NCBI GenBank assembly: GCA_024407815.1
Contig: JAKSVS010000006.1
Span: 1-40,943, forward strand
Length of the DNA stretch: 40,943 nucleotides
Source: Mycoplasmoidaceae bacterium
Lineage (GTDB): Bacteria; Bacillota_I; Bacilli_A; Mycoplasmatales; Mycoplasmoidaceae
Direction of reading: 5' to 3'
Translations under genes and position numbers: made by a program
The notes under the pieces: model-generated
The model's input: only the letters and a program-made list of their open reading frames with translations
What the model was told of the DNA's origin: nothing
Databases searched by the model: none
In this document: piece after piece, positions 1 to 11,358 of the stretch
Numbering within the stretch: the stretch's first letter is position 1
How the letters are laid out: each line of letters begins with the position of its first letter

Positions 1-184
1 TGAATTGAAGTTTTTGTTTTTCTTGTAATTGTTCAGCATAACCTGACAATTTTCTCTTGTTAGCACCGTGTGCTCCAGGAGCATATGTTCTTTTCTTTCC
101 CTTAGAAAATTCTTTGTTGTTTTCTAATAAAGAAAAGCCATAGCGTCTTGACTTACGGTTTATACTACCTGTATATCTTGACAT
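1..184 (-). CDS. rpsD: 30S ribosomal protein S4, N-terminal part (runs off the left edge)
   Basis: S4 is a primary 16S rRNA-binding protein of the small subunit. The 61 visible residues start [19 protein letters not shown] and contain [15 protein letters not shown], matching the basic N-terminal region of S4 (GxxHGxxxRK). The C-terminal S4 RNA-binding domain lies outside the window. The ATG is preceded by AAAGGA at normal spacing, which fixes the start. About 200 bp separates it from the upstream HIT gene; this gap holds a TATAAT on the same strand but no recognised S4 autoregulatory leader. Confidence 0.93.
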   Translation of the reverse strand, partial: MSRYTGSINRKSRRYGFSLLENNKEFSKGKKRTYAPGAHGANKRKLSGYAEQLQEKQKLQF

Positions 185-340
185 TTTTAATCCTTTCAAA
201 TATTATTAACACAACAATAAAATAACACTTATTTATAGATTCAACACTAATAATTTCAATTGTTACAGCTTATTTACTTTTAACACTTAATCGTTGTTGA
301 CTAAAGTTAAATAATGTTATTTTGCTGAATGTGTCTTAAT

Positions 341-346
341 ATTATA
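341..346 (-). promoter_or_regulatory. Candidate -10 box for rpsD
   Basis: TATAAT on the minus strand in the rpsD/HIT gap. It would give a leader of about 150 nt before rpsD. No convincing -35 box is visible. I see nothing else recognisable in 185-360. Confidence 0.35.
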
Positions 347-360
347 TATATAAATGACCT

Positions 361-395
361 AATCTATAAAAAAAGTAAGGATTATATCCTTACTT
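361..395 (-). terminator. Intrinsic terminator of the HIT/BI-1 operon
   Basis: A perfect 9-bp inverted repeat (AAGTAAGGA / TCCTTACTT, 5-nt loop) is followed on the minus strand by a run of seven T. It overlaps the last codons and stop of the HIT gene. Confidence 0.8.
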
Positions 396-794
396 ATCTG
401 CTTTTAGTTTCTTAGCAATCATTTCCACATCTTCAATATTAACGCGATTGCCATCAAGCTTAAAACCTTGTCCTTTAATGTATTTAGGAATAACGTGAAA
501 GTGAACATGCATTACAGCTTGTCCAGCAATAGTTCCTTGATTACTTAAGTAATTAAAGCCTCAAGGTTTAAGCTTTTTAGTTAGGATGTCTGCTACTTCA
601 ATACTTAAATCTACCATATCATGCAAAACATTTAATGGGGTAGCTTGTCAGTCTGGATAATGTTGTTTTGAAATAATAACAGTATGACCGTTAGCCATGG
701 GACTAATATCTAAGAATGCTAAAGCATTCTTATTTTCTGCTATTTTGTAGCAAGGCAATTTGCCTGCAGCTATATCACAAAAAATGCAACTCAT
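390..794 (-). CDS. HIT-family nucleotide hydrolase/transferase
   Basis: 134 aa. HIT proteins hydrolyse or transfer nucleoside monophosphates from substrates such as adenosine phosphoramidates and dinucleoside polyphosphates. The N-terminus has the typical CIFCDI (Cys3, Cys6, a likely zinc site with downstream His). The catalytic triad HVHFH is at residues 96-100, and NGHTVIISK lies near residue 35. One Trp is TGA-encoded. The start codon overlaps the stop of the upstream membrane-protein gene by one base (TAATG), so the two are probably co-translated. The substrate cannot be read from sequence. Confidence 0.9.
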
Positions 795-1561
795 TATTTT
801 TTAAACCCAATGACATAAAATACCATTCAGAAGACAATATTAACTAAATCAGTTAATAATTGATAGCCAAATAAGAATGGTGTAATTTTATTTTTTAGTT
901 CTGTTTCATCAGCAAATTGTGCCATTTTTTGGATTCTTCACAAATCAATAATTATGTATAAGAATGAAATTAATGACATTCCCATCATAATAATTGCCAT
1001 CAAAGCGTTAGCAGCGATAGCTGTTCCTTCAGTTGGCTTAATTAAGAAAACAATCATTATTATCATGAAGATTAACATAATGAATGTCATAGCAATTGTT
1101 GTTGCTCCAATTATTTTACCAAAGGTAACAACGCCGTTAATGCTCATAATCTTTGCAATAAAGTATGTTAAGATAAACATACCACCAGCAACAGCAAAGA
1201 TAACTGGCAATCATTTTAAGTTTTGATCAAAACCTAATGAAAATAGTCAACCAAAACCAACTGATCACATTAGTATGTATAAAACAAAGCATGTCATAGT
1301 TAATGGTCAAGAACCCATTTTATACATGTTCGCTGATCAAAGCATTGATATGACCAAACTTAAGATCAACATTAATAGGCAGATGCCCAAACCGGTTGTT
1401 GAAAAACCAGGTAATTGTTTATTAAACAATACAGCAAAACCATAACTGTCAAGAGCGATCAATAAAAATCCAATACCAGCAATAAGCATGGATTTAAACA
1501 TCATTGACAATTGTGGCTTAGTATATTTTCTGTTTGTAATTTTTACTTGCACATTTTCCAT
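794..1561 (-). CDS. Bax inhibitor-1/YccA-like multi-pass membrane protein
   Basis: 255 aa, with about seven hydrophobic helices and several TGA-encoded Trp. The overall pattern (short charged N-terminus, W-S-A-N-M-Y-K loop, helix pairs, C-terminal IIIDLWRIQKM segment followed by two more hydrophobic stretches) fits the Bax inhibitor-1/YccA family, which acts in the cytoplasmic membrane as a probable pH-sensitive ion leak channel. Family assignment is by topology and partial motif recall, not by catalytic residues. It is the first gene of a two-gene unit with the HIT protein. Its ATG has no Shine-Dalgarno, but TATAAT lies 9 nt upstream. Confidence 0.7.
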
Positions 1562-1570
1562 AATAAATTA

Positions 1571-1580
1571 ATTATATAAT
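1571..1580. promoter_or_regulatory. Divergent overlapping -10 boxes (BI-1-like gene / tlyA)
   Basis: ATTATATAAT reads as TATAAT on both strands. The minus-strand copy (1571-1576) ends 9 nt before the membrane-protein ATG. The plus-strand copy (1575-1580) is 18 nt before the tlyA ATG. Confidence 0.55.
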
Positions 1581-1598
1581 AATTAAAACATAAAAATT

Positions 1599-2318
1599 AT
1601 GGCTATTAGATTAGATAAATTTTTAGCAAAATCTTATCCAAAATATTCTCGAAATAAGCTTAACCAATTTATTGAAACAGGTTATGTTTATGTCAATGGT
1701 TATGTTGAGCAGAAACCGAGCTATTTGGTAAAACCAAGTGATGAAATTAAATTAGAGATAAATGAAAACAATATTTGAGTATCAAGAGGAGCTTGCAAAT
1801 TGCTAAAAGCAATTGAAGCATTTAATATTAATCTAAAAGATAAAGTTTGTTTGGACATTGGCTGTTCAACAGGTGGATTTAGCCAAGTTATGCTAAAGCA
1901 TGGAGCTAAAAAAATATATGCTGTGGATGTAGGAACAAATCAATTTGATGAGACAATATTGTCTGACAAAGTTGTTTTAATGGAACAAACTCATTTCTGT
2001 AAAACAACTAAAGATCTATTTGAAAAAATAGATTTCATTGCTTGTGATGTTAGCTTTATATCAGCAACAAAGATAATTGAGCACGTCAATAATCTTTTTG
2101 ATTATCCACTTCAATTCGTTTGTCTGATTAAACCACAATTCGAACTAACAAAAGAAATATTGGATAAATGCAAAGGTGTTATACCAGAAAAATATCATCA
2201 ACAAGCAATTACCAAAGTGTGTAGCTATGCTAAATCACTTGGTTTCAAATTATCTGACGTTATTAAATCACCAATCCAAGGAGCAAAAAGCAATAACAAG
2301 GAATACTTGTTATGCTAA
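1599..2318 (+). CDS. tlyA: TlyA-family rRNA 2'-O-methyltransferase (hemolysin A family)
   Basis: 239 aa. TlyA methylates ribose 2'-OH groups of 16S/23S rRNA in characterised members. Residues 1-60 form an S4-type RNA-binding domain (RLDKFLAKSYPKYSRNKL...VNGYV). From about residue 65 there is an FtsJ/RrmJ-type Rossmann methyltransferase with SAM motif DIGCSTGGFSQ. A K-D-K-E set can be followed: K in RGACKLL, D in ACDVSF, K in LIKPQFE, E in NKEYLL. It is followed 12 nt later by dinB. The start is the first in-frame ATG and gives a full S4 domain. Confidence 0.9.
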
Positions 2319-2330
2319 TTAAATAGAATT

Positions 2331-3492
2331 ATGCAAAAAACAATATTTCATATCGATTTAGATGCTTTCTTTTGTGGATGCGAAGAAATAGTTAACCCTA
2401 AATTAAAAAATACTATATTTGTAGTTAGTGGTCGAAACAAACGATCAGTTATAGGCTGTGCTAGCTATCCAGCTAGAAAATTAGGAATCAAAGCTGGAAT
2501 GCCAACATATATGGCTCTTGAAAAAATGCCTAACTTAAATATAGTGTTAGGTCATTTTGAGCTATATGGCCAAATAAGCATGCAATTTTTTGATTACATA
2601 AAGAAACATTATTCTAATGTTTGTGAAGAAATGTCGATTGATGAATGCTTTTTGGATGTTACAAAAACATTAAAACATTACAACAATGATCCGATATTGC
2701 TTGCTAAACACTTGCAAACAAGCGTTAGAAGGACCTTAGGCTTATCGGTGTCAATTGGTATTGGCCACAATAAATTCGTGGCTAAAATGGCTACAGATTT
2801 AAACAAGCCACAAGGAATTACAACAATTCTCAATAAAGAAGAAATAAAACAAAAGATGTGACCATTGCCAATTGAAGATATGTTCTTTGTTGGGCCACCA
2901 ACTAGCAAGAAACTGAGAGCGATTGGCATCAACACAATAGGTGACTTAGCTAATTTTGATGATATCAAATTTTTAGAAGCAACACTAGATCGTAATTGAT
3001 TCACAACATACCAAAATGCCCAAGGCATTGGTAGTGATTTTGTTGATGCAAGCAAAAACGATCCTAAAAGTCAATCGGTTAGTCACACATTGCTTGATCC
3101 GACTAATGATCCAGTTGAGATTGAAACTAATTTAAAATATATCGCTCAAGAATTAGCTAATAAGCTAAAAGCTTATGAAATGGCCGGTAGTTGTATTGGT
3201 GTAATTTACAAAATTGGCAATAAACCAAAAACCAAAAACGAATCATTGAACCGATTTATTAGCAAGTGAGAAGACTTAGCTAATTATGCAATTAAACTGT
3301 TAGGAACAGTTTGAGATGGAAACAAAATGATTCGTTTAATTGGTATCACCATTTCAAAACTAGTTAAGACTCATGGCGACAATTCAATCGCTAGCCAGAT
3401 TATTCCTCGCAAACAAAACAAGTTAACTAGATTAGTTAAAGATGTAAATAAAAAACTAGGTAAGGACCTAGTATTTATTGCAAAAGATAAGT

Positions 3493-3503
<11 letters not shown>
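2331..3503 (+). CDS. dinB: DNA polymerase IV (Y-family translesion polymerase)
   Basis: 390 aa, full length for the family. It performs error-prone synthesis across lesions. Palm acidic residues are visible in FHIDLDAFFCG (D9, D11) and SIDECFLDV (D104, E105). The fingers motif CASYPARKLGIKAGMP is present, then the helix-hairpin-helix thumb (FFVGPPTSKKLRAIGINTIGDLA) and a little-finger domain. Trp codons are TGA. The classic 'steric gate' position is Phe-Phe in DAFF. There is no Shine-Dalgarno; it lies 12 nt after tlyA. It converges on ileS with an 11-bp overlap of 3' ends. Confidence 0.93.
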
Positions 3504-6204
<2,701 letters not shown>

Positions 6205-6214
6205 TATGCTTAAT

Positions 6215-6229
6215 ATTATAAATTATAAT
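6215..6229. promoter_or_regulatory. Divergent -10 boxes for ileS and ispH
   Basis: TATAAT is present on the plus strand at 6224-6229 (33 nt before ispH) and on the minus strand at 6215-6220 and 6222-6227 (10 and 17 nt before ileS). The 58-bp divergent gap is otherwise plain AT-rich sequence. Confidence 0.5.
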
Positions 6230-6262
6230 TTATAAAAATTAGGTTATAAACATATTGATAGT

Positions 6263-7132
6263 ATGGAAATTAATTTAGTTCGTCCTTGTGGTTTTTGCCC
6301 TGGGGCAAAAAAAGTTGTAGAAAGAACACTAAAAATAATAGCTGATCATCCATCAGCTAAAATTTACATTATTGGTAAACCTGTTCACAATAGTGAATTT
6401 GCTATGCAAATAGCTAAATATAAAAACGTTAAAGTTCTTGATAACAAGAACAGTGATCGCTTAGCGCTTGTTAAAAAAATAAAACAAGGACCAAATATTG
6501 TTATATTTTCTGCCCATGGAACAGACCCAAAAGCAATCAATTATGTTGAAGCTAAGGGCTGAAAAGTATATGATTTAACATGCCCATATGTTTCGGCCAT
6601 TTTATCAAAGATAAATTATGCCATTTTACATGGCTATCATGTTGCTTATTATGGTGATAAAAATCACGCTGAAGCAGTTGCAGCAAAAGCAGTTGGAAAA
6701 AACAATTTAACAATTTATAAAACTGAGAAAGATTTAAACAAAGTTTTAGCTATGCCATATGTTCATGTTATGTCACAATCAACAATGAATGTTGATCAAT
6801 TTCAAAAAACATGAAAATGGTTTACCCTTCCTGCAAAAATTAAATATTCAAATGCTATTTGTTTTTCTAGTCGCAAAAGACAAGAAAATGTTAAAGAACG
6901 TAAAAAATACGACATTGTTTTTGTTATTACTGACCCAGCCAGTCATAATGGTAAAACATTATGCGAGGTGTTAAGCAAATACCAAAAACATGTCGTTGCT
7001 ATTGACCCATTGCATATTAAATTAACTAAAGATATGCTTAAAAATAAAAGAAACTGTGCTATCTTTACAAGTAGCTCAGTTTCTGATGAACAAATCAGTA
7101 GATTTGTGAAAAAATTAAAGAGTCAAATATAG
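6263..7132 (+). CDS. ispH: 4-hydroxy-3-methylbut-2-enyl diphosphate reductase
   Basis: 289 aa. IspH (LytB) is the last MEP-pathway enzyme, reducing HMBPP to IPP and DMAPP with a [4Fe-4S] cluster. The three cluster cysteines are present: C12 (RPCGFCPGAKK), C107 (DLTCPYV) and C200 (NAICFSSRKRQ). Substrate-site residues are also recognisable: H42 (KPVHNSEF), H85 (SAHGTDP), the HxE pair H135/E137 (NHAEAV), and SQSTM in place of the usual TQTT. Its partner dxr is at 28509. The 3' end overlaps the convergent ald-like gene by 18 bp. The FeS-biogenesis and reductant supply are not in this window. Confidence 0.92.
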
Positions 7133-8176
7133 TTTTAGTTTTGTTGCAACATTTGCATCAACTATTTTGCCATTTTTGCAGACTATAATGTTAGAAACAT
7201 TATCAAATTTATCTCTTGCGAAAGCAACAAGTGCATCAACTGATGCTTCTGATATTGTAACACTAGCTTCAGCTGGAAGCAGATTTGTTAAATTTTCATT
7301 AGTTAAATAATATGATGAGCCAATCTTGTTTCAAACCAAACTTGCATCAGGTCATTTTTTAACAAATTGAAGCGAATAACCAAATTCACATTCTGCGTCA
7401 ATTATTAGACTGCCTTTAGGCATTGACTCAGCCATTTGCTTAGTAATTCTATTTTTTGCTGGTGATGTAGGATCAGGAATTGTTGTTATTAGTGCATTAT
7501 TTTGTTTAACTTGTTCAACAAGTGTTTCATAACTAGCATCACATATTTCAAGATTCATAATTGAATCTTTTAATTGTTGGAGTTGTTCTAAATCATCATC
7601 AGCTAATGTAACGATGAAGCCAGCTTTAGTAGCAATTTTAGCAAGAGCAATTGATAAAGGACTAATATTTAATATTAGAATCTTTGGATTTGCTGGATAA
7701 ACAACTTTATCTTTCTTTCTTTTAGCAAGCCCTGTTCGAAAGGCATTTTGGAGTTGTTTCAAAATAAAAGGAGCTTTTAGCTGCTCTAGCTCTTCAAATA
7801 TTTCATATTTGCCTAGCTTATTTTGACAAAGAAGTTGAACACCAGTAACGTTGTTTGTTAACATTTCATAAAGCATGTCAACATTATTTAAAAAACTAGC
7901 CATAGTTATTGCTGTCTTATTACCAATTGCTTTGATTTCAGCTTTGCTAAAAGCATTAGTTTTAATAATGATATCGCTATTAGCGATAACTTCTGATCAT
8001 TTACTATGAATTACTGCGCCAGCAATTAAATATTCGCTATCAGGGGTATTAAATTTATTACCCATGCCTGCAATAATAGATACGCTTACCCCGTACGAAG
8101 ATAAAGCTTTTACTTGGTTAGGAAGTAAGAATGAATTCTTACTTTCTTTATCATATAGGATACCAATTCTTTTCAT
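7115..8176 (-). CDS. Divergent alanine dehydrogenase/PNT-family protein
   Basis: 353 aa, close to the usual alanine dehydrogenase length (about 370). Order of features: N-terminal half resembling the AlaDH/PNT N-domain (KRIGILYDKESKN, later SDIIIKTNAFSK), a helical linker (FEELEQLKAPFILK), then a Rossmann domain (ILILNISPLSIALAKIA...VTLADDD). The family's substrate-binding Arg (ENRV context) is replaced by KNSF, and the glycine-rich NAD loop (GxGxxG) reads NISPLS. Catalysis as a normal AlaDH is therefore doubtful. AAGGGA precedes the ATG and supports the start. Alternative: a related dehydrogenase-fold protein of other function. Confidence 0.6.
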
Positions 8177-8233
8177 TTTGTTCCCTTATTTAATAATTTT
8201 ATGTTATTTACGATTAAAATATCAAAAAATACA

Positions 8234-8239
8234 TATAAT
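8234..8239 (+). promoter_or_regulatory. -10 box of rpsP operon
   Basis: TATAAT 38 nt before the rpsP ATG, followed by a strong Shine-Dalgarno (CGGGAGA) at 8266-8272. No clear -35 box. Confidence 0.5.
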
Positions 8240-8277
8240 ATATTAACTAATAATAAAAAACACATCGGGAGATATTG

Positions 8278-8697
8278 ATGGTTAAAATTAGATTAACAAA
8301 GTTAGGTAGGCACAAATTGCCTGCTTACAGGATTGTTGCTATTGATTCACGTAAAAGACGTGACGGAGCATATTTGCACCTATTAGGTACATATGATCCA
8401 GCTACTAGCAAAGCTAAGGACTTAAAAGAAGAATTAATTCTTCAACTTCTTGCACAGGGTGCTCAACCTTGTGATACAGTTAAAGCAATTCTTAAAAGAG
8501 AAGGAATTTATGCTAAATTTGTAGCAACTAAGAAAAAACTTGTTAAGAAAGGCAAAAGAAAACTTTCTAAAAAGAAAGTTGCTAAGAAATTAGCCAAGAA
8601 AAATGCTCCTAAGAAACCAAAACCTGCTCCAGCACCAGCTGCAAAGCCAACTCCCGCACCTGCAGCTAAAGCTGAACCAGCAAAGGAAGCTAAATAA
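8278..8697 (+). CDS. rpsP: 30S ribosomal protein S16 with a long C-terminal tail
   Basis: 139 aa. Residues 1-80 are canonical S16 (VKIRLTKLGRHKLPAYRIV, DSRKRRDG, LGTYDP). From about residue 83 there is an extra tail: first Lys-rich (KKKLVKKGKRKLSKKK), then Ala/Pro/Lys-rich low complexity to the stop. S16 is normally about 80-90 aa, so the tail is a lineage-specific extension. The ATG at 8278 is chosen over an in-frame TTG at 8275 because of Shine-Dalgarno spacing. rplS starts 2 nt downstream; rimM, often between S16 and TrmD, is absent here. Confidence 0.95.
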   Translation: MVKIRLTKLGRHKLPAYRIVAIDSRKRRDGAYLHLLGTYDPATSKAKDLKEELILQLLAQGAQPCDTVKAILKREGIYAKFVATKKKLVKKGKRKLSKKKVAKKLAKKNAPKKPKPAPAPAAKPTPAPAAKAEPAKEAK

Positions 8698-8699
8698 TT

Positions 8700-9053
8700 A
8701 TGGCAAACGTTAATAGACAAAAAATTCTTAAGAAAATAACAGATGGACAATTAAGATCTGATGTTCCTGATTTTAAGGCCGGGGATACAATCTCCGTAAG
8801 CTATAAGATTGTCGAAGGAAAGAAAGCTAGAATCCAAACTTTTACTGGTGTATGTTTAAGAGTTAGAGGTTCAGCTAATTCAAAAACGTTCATCTTAAGA
8901 AAAGAAAATGGTGTAGAAAAAACTTTCCCTTTACACTCACCTCACATTGTTAAAATCAATGTTGATAAAAAAGGTAAAGTAAGACGTGCATATATTTCAT
9001 ATATGAGAAAACGTGCAGGTAAATCAGCAAGAATTGCTGTTCAAGATAAATAA
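8700..9053 (+). CDS. rplS: 50S ribosomal protein L19
   Basis: 117 aa, full length. L19 sits at the 30S-50S interface. Diagnostic segments are DVPDFKAGDTISVSYKI, FTGVCLRVRGS, TFILRKE and KVRRAYISYMRKRAGKSARI. It follows rpsP by 2 nt and is therefore probably translationally coupled. A terminator-like hairpin follows directly. Confidence 0.97.
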   Translation: MANVNRQKILKKITDGQLRSDVPDFKAGDTISVSYKIVEGKKARIQTFTGVCLRVRGSANSKTFILRKENGVEKTFPLHSPHIVKINVDKKGKVRRAYISYMRKRAGKSARIAVQDK

Positions 9054-9076
9054 GAAGCAAAGCTTCTTATTTTTTT
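9051..9076 (+). terminator. Intrinsic terminator after rplS
   Basis: TAAGAAGC / GCTTCTTA stem (8 bp, AAA loop) beginning at the rplS stop, followed by seven T. The T run merges into the TATAAT (9076-9081) that serves trmD. Confidence 0.85.
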
Positions 9077-9081
9077 ATAAT
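9076..9081 (+). promoter_or_regulatory. -10 box of trmD (leaderless start likely)
   Basis: TATAAT ends 7 nt before the trmD ATG at 9089, so transcription should begin at or within a base or two of the start codon. No Shine-Dalgarno is present. Confidence 0.5.
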
Positions 9082-9088
9082 AATAAGT

Positions 9089-9763
9089 ATGAAAAAGATT
9101 ACTATTCTAACTTTGTTCCCAGATGTATTTGAAAATTTTAAAAAATTTTCAATAATCAAAAGGGCTATATCTTCAAAGAAAGTAAAAATCAACATTGTTG
9201 ATTTTAGAAAATTTTCAAAAAACAAACACAAGAAAGTTGATGATTACCAATTTGGTGGTGGAGCTGGAATGATTATTGCTTTGCCCGCAATTGTTGCAGC
9301 AATTAAAAAATACAAAACAAAGAACAGTCTTGTTATATTAACAAGCCCACAAGGCAAACCATTTAATCAAACAAAAGCAAAACAATTAGCTAATAGTAGC
9401 AAAGACATAATCATTGTTTGTGGCCACTATGAAGGCTTTGATGCAAGAATTGTCCACTATGTGGACCAAATAGTTTCGCTTGGTGATTTTATCCTAACTG
9501 GTGGTGAAATCCCAGCTATGGCTATAACTGAAGCTATTACAAGATTAATAAAGGGTGTAATAAGTCAACCATCGCTTGATAGCGAAAGTTTTAATAATAA
9601 TCTTTTAGATTATGATGCGTACACAAGACCTGAATCATTTGAAGGGCATAATGTTCCAAAAGTGTTATTGTCTGGTAACCATAAGTTAATTAATGATTTT
9701 AGAAAAGCTAATCGTTTAGCTAAAACTAAGAAATATCGTCCTGACTTGTTAAAGTCTAAATAA
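9089..9763 (+). CDS. trmD: tRNA (guanine-N1)-methyltransferase
   Basis: 224 aa. TrmD makes m1G37 in tRNAs, preventing +1 frameshifting. SPOUT knot motifs are all visible: TLFPDVF at the start, DYQFGGGAGM, LTSPQGKPFNQ, VCGHYEGFDARI, and SLGDFILTGGEIPAMA. The C-terminal helical segment is slightly shorter than in E. coli. It sits in the usual rpsP-trmD-rplS neighbourhood but after rplS, and separated from it by a terminator with its own -10 box. Confidence 0.96.
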   Translation: MKKITILTLFPDVFENFKKFSIIKRAISSKKVKINIVDFRKFSKNKHKKVDDYQFGGGAGMIIALPAIVAAIKKYKTKNSLVILTSPQGKPFNQTKAKQLANSSKDIIIVCGHYEGFDARIVHYVDQIVSLGDFILTGGEIPAMAITEAITRLIKGVISQPSLDSESFNNNLLDYDAYTRPESFEGHNVPKVLLSGNHKLINDFRKANRLAKTKKYRPDLLKSK

Positions 9764-9805
9764 TAATATTTAGGTATTAAAAATTCAATATTCTTATTAA
9801 AAATA

Positions 9806-10387
9806 TTATATTTTTACTTTTAATAATCTTCCCCAATCATTTCATTGACCATACATCTTTCCTTTTAATGTATTGTTAATGAAATTTTTCATTACCGTTT
9901 TATGTGCTGCTGGGTTTATTCTTTTCTGAGTTTGAATATTATCAATTCTTACTAATTGATAAAGCTTAGGGAAAGAATAAAAGTTTGCTGCTAGTTTTTT
10001 ATTCTTTCTTAAAAGATTTGTTATTTCTTTTTCGATGACAAAGTCATCAAGATCTAAAGAAGGGATAACTGCAAGTCCGGGTTTAGTCATTAATTTTAAT
10101 TTTATGAGTCTAATGCATCTGACTCTGTTCAAAACAGAAAAATTAGAACCCTTTCTCCTTGGAGAAAATCTAATAACATGGCCAATGTTCTTGACATTTC
10201 TATGTGTTGAATCAATCCAACCGAAGCAAAGAGCTTCTTCAACTGCATCAATATAATAAAATGTCCTACTATCTAATGGTTTACCCATTTTTGCTAAGAC
10301 AAAGCATTCCTTGGCGTTTTGGGAATTTTTCTCCAGCCAATTTCTAAACGCTTTCCTTGTTTTTATTGGTTTTGATGTTAATGTCAT
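9806..10387 (-). CDS. YdeI/OmdA-like protein
   Basis: 193 aa. It matches the YdeI/OmpD-associated (OmdA) family by FRNWLEKNSQNAKECFVLAK at residues 14-33 and the diagnostic AVEEALCFGWIDST near residue 50, followed by the R-F-S-P-R-R-K-G-S-N-F-S segment. Members are small cytoplasmic proteins linked to bacteriocin or cationic-peptide tolerance in some bacteria, with unknown biochemistry. The last 12 residues follow a TGA-encoded Trp. TATAAT ends 6 nt before the ATG, with no Shine-Dalgarno. No operon partner. Confidence 0.75.
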
Positions 10388-10393
10388 ATTTGA

Positions 10394-10399
10394 ATTATA
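10394..10399 (-). promoter_or_regulatory. -10 box of the YdeI-like gene
   Basis: TATAAT on the minus strand, 6 nt from the ATG; consistent with a leaderless mRNA. Confidence 0.4.
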
Positions 10400-10440
10400 A
10401 AATAATTGATATTATTTTTCTTTTATTTCAAAAAATAATT

Positions 10441-10500
10441 TTGTCGTAAGCCCGCATAAAATGAGGCCGGACGACAAATTTTTAATTTTTTTCGGAAATT
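10441..10500 (+). repeat. Duplicated structured element, copy A (upstream of dprA)
   Basis: 58 of 60 bases are identical to 34451-34510. The core folds as TTGTCGT ... ACGACAA with a 23-nt interior in which GCC/GGC and, in this copy, CAT/ATG can also pair, followed by an interrupted T-rich tail. It resembles an intrinsic terminator or a small structured RNA. It lies in a divergent gap (YdeI-like gene to the left on minus), so it is not simply the terminator of a preceding plus-strand gene. It ends 40 nt before the dprA ATG. I do not recognise it as a known riboswitch. Confidence 0.7.
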
Positions 10501-10540
10501 TTCCTATTTTTTGCAAAAGTATAAGTAGGAGAATAAAATA

Positions 10541-11284
10541 ATGGACGAAATATTATTATATTTATCGCTTAAATACTTCGGCGATTGAATGGCAATCTAT
10601 GATAGCCTTCAGAAAAAAGAAGAATTAAAAGTTTATGAAATTAAAAAAGCAGTTAACGAAGTTGATGCTGATTGAATAACACTTATAAGCAGCGATTATC
10701 CTGCTAATCTTAAAACGATCTACAAACCACCATTTGGTGTCTTTTGCTACGGTTTACAAAAACTACTTAATAGCAACATTATCACTATATATGGTAGTAT
10801 GGACGAGAACAATAGTAAATATCTTGAACAATTAAGGAAAAATAACATCACTATGTTATGACCCAAGAAAACCAACAAACAGATTCTTGAAATTCTAAGC
10901 AAAATGCCTATAAATAATATATTTTATTTAGAAGAACTGAATAAAGCAAATGATAGAACCTTTGAAAATATCCTTTCCGATGAGAAAGTTATTATGAACA
11001 ATGCCTTCTGCTCTGAAATATGGCAAAAACAAGAAGGAATTGATTATTCTAATCAATGACAAGAAAGGCTGTATCTTGGTTTAAGTTTGCAAACATTAAT
11101 TATTTCACCGCTCAAAAATAAAGAAATGCTGAGCCTAGTTGAATATGCAAAAAAAGAAAATATAAAGGTTGGCATCTTAAAAGATGCTTACTCACAAAAG
11201 ATAGCAAAAGCTTTCGACAATCGTAACTTATGTGTTATCGACAATGAACAACAAATTTTAGATTATTTCCAAAATAGTAAGTAA
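10541..11284 (+). CDS. dprA: DprA/Smf-family DNA-processing protein, reduced
   Basis: 247 aa. DprA loads RecA on single-stranded DNA during natural transformation. Support: the signature segment SSDYPANLKTIYKPPFGVF (family YPxxLxxxxxPPxxLxxxG) at about residues 51-69, the following short strand ITIYGSM, the later Rossmann elements, and synteny immediately upstream of topA, the normal dprA-topA order. It is shorter than typical DprA and the nucleotide-fold motif (VGSRxxSxYG) is degraded to YGSMDENNSKY; function may be reduced. AGGAG lies 8 nt before the ATG. The duplicated RNA-like element precedes it. Confidence 0.78.
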
Positions 11285-11341
11285 TTTATATATATGAAAT
11301 ATATATAGATAATTATTATATTTCTATCAAGTTATAGTAAG

Positions 11342-11347
11342 TATAAT
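11342..11347 (+). promoter_or_regulatory. -10 box of topA
   Basis: TATAAT ends 11 nt before the topA ATG with no Shine-Dalgarno between them. Confidence 0.45.
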
Positions 11348-11358
11348 CAATAGCAATT

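Noticed and set aside
954..1226. Plus-strand hydrophobic ORF opposite the BI-1-like gene
   Set aside because: Mirror of a membrane protein's codons on the other strand; composition alone explains it.
2859..2861. Apparent premature stop (TGA) in dinB, and similar TGAs in ileS, topA, polC, tuf and cls
   Set aside because: Each falls at a conserved or plausible Trp; the genome uses TGA as tryptophan.
8508..8750. Minus-strand Ala/Gly/Phe-rich ORF over the S16 tail
   Set aside because: Antisense of a Lys/Ala/Pro-rich low-complexity tail.
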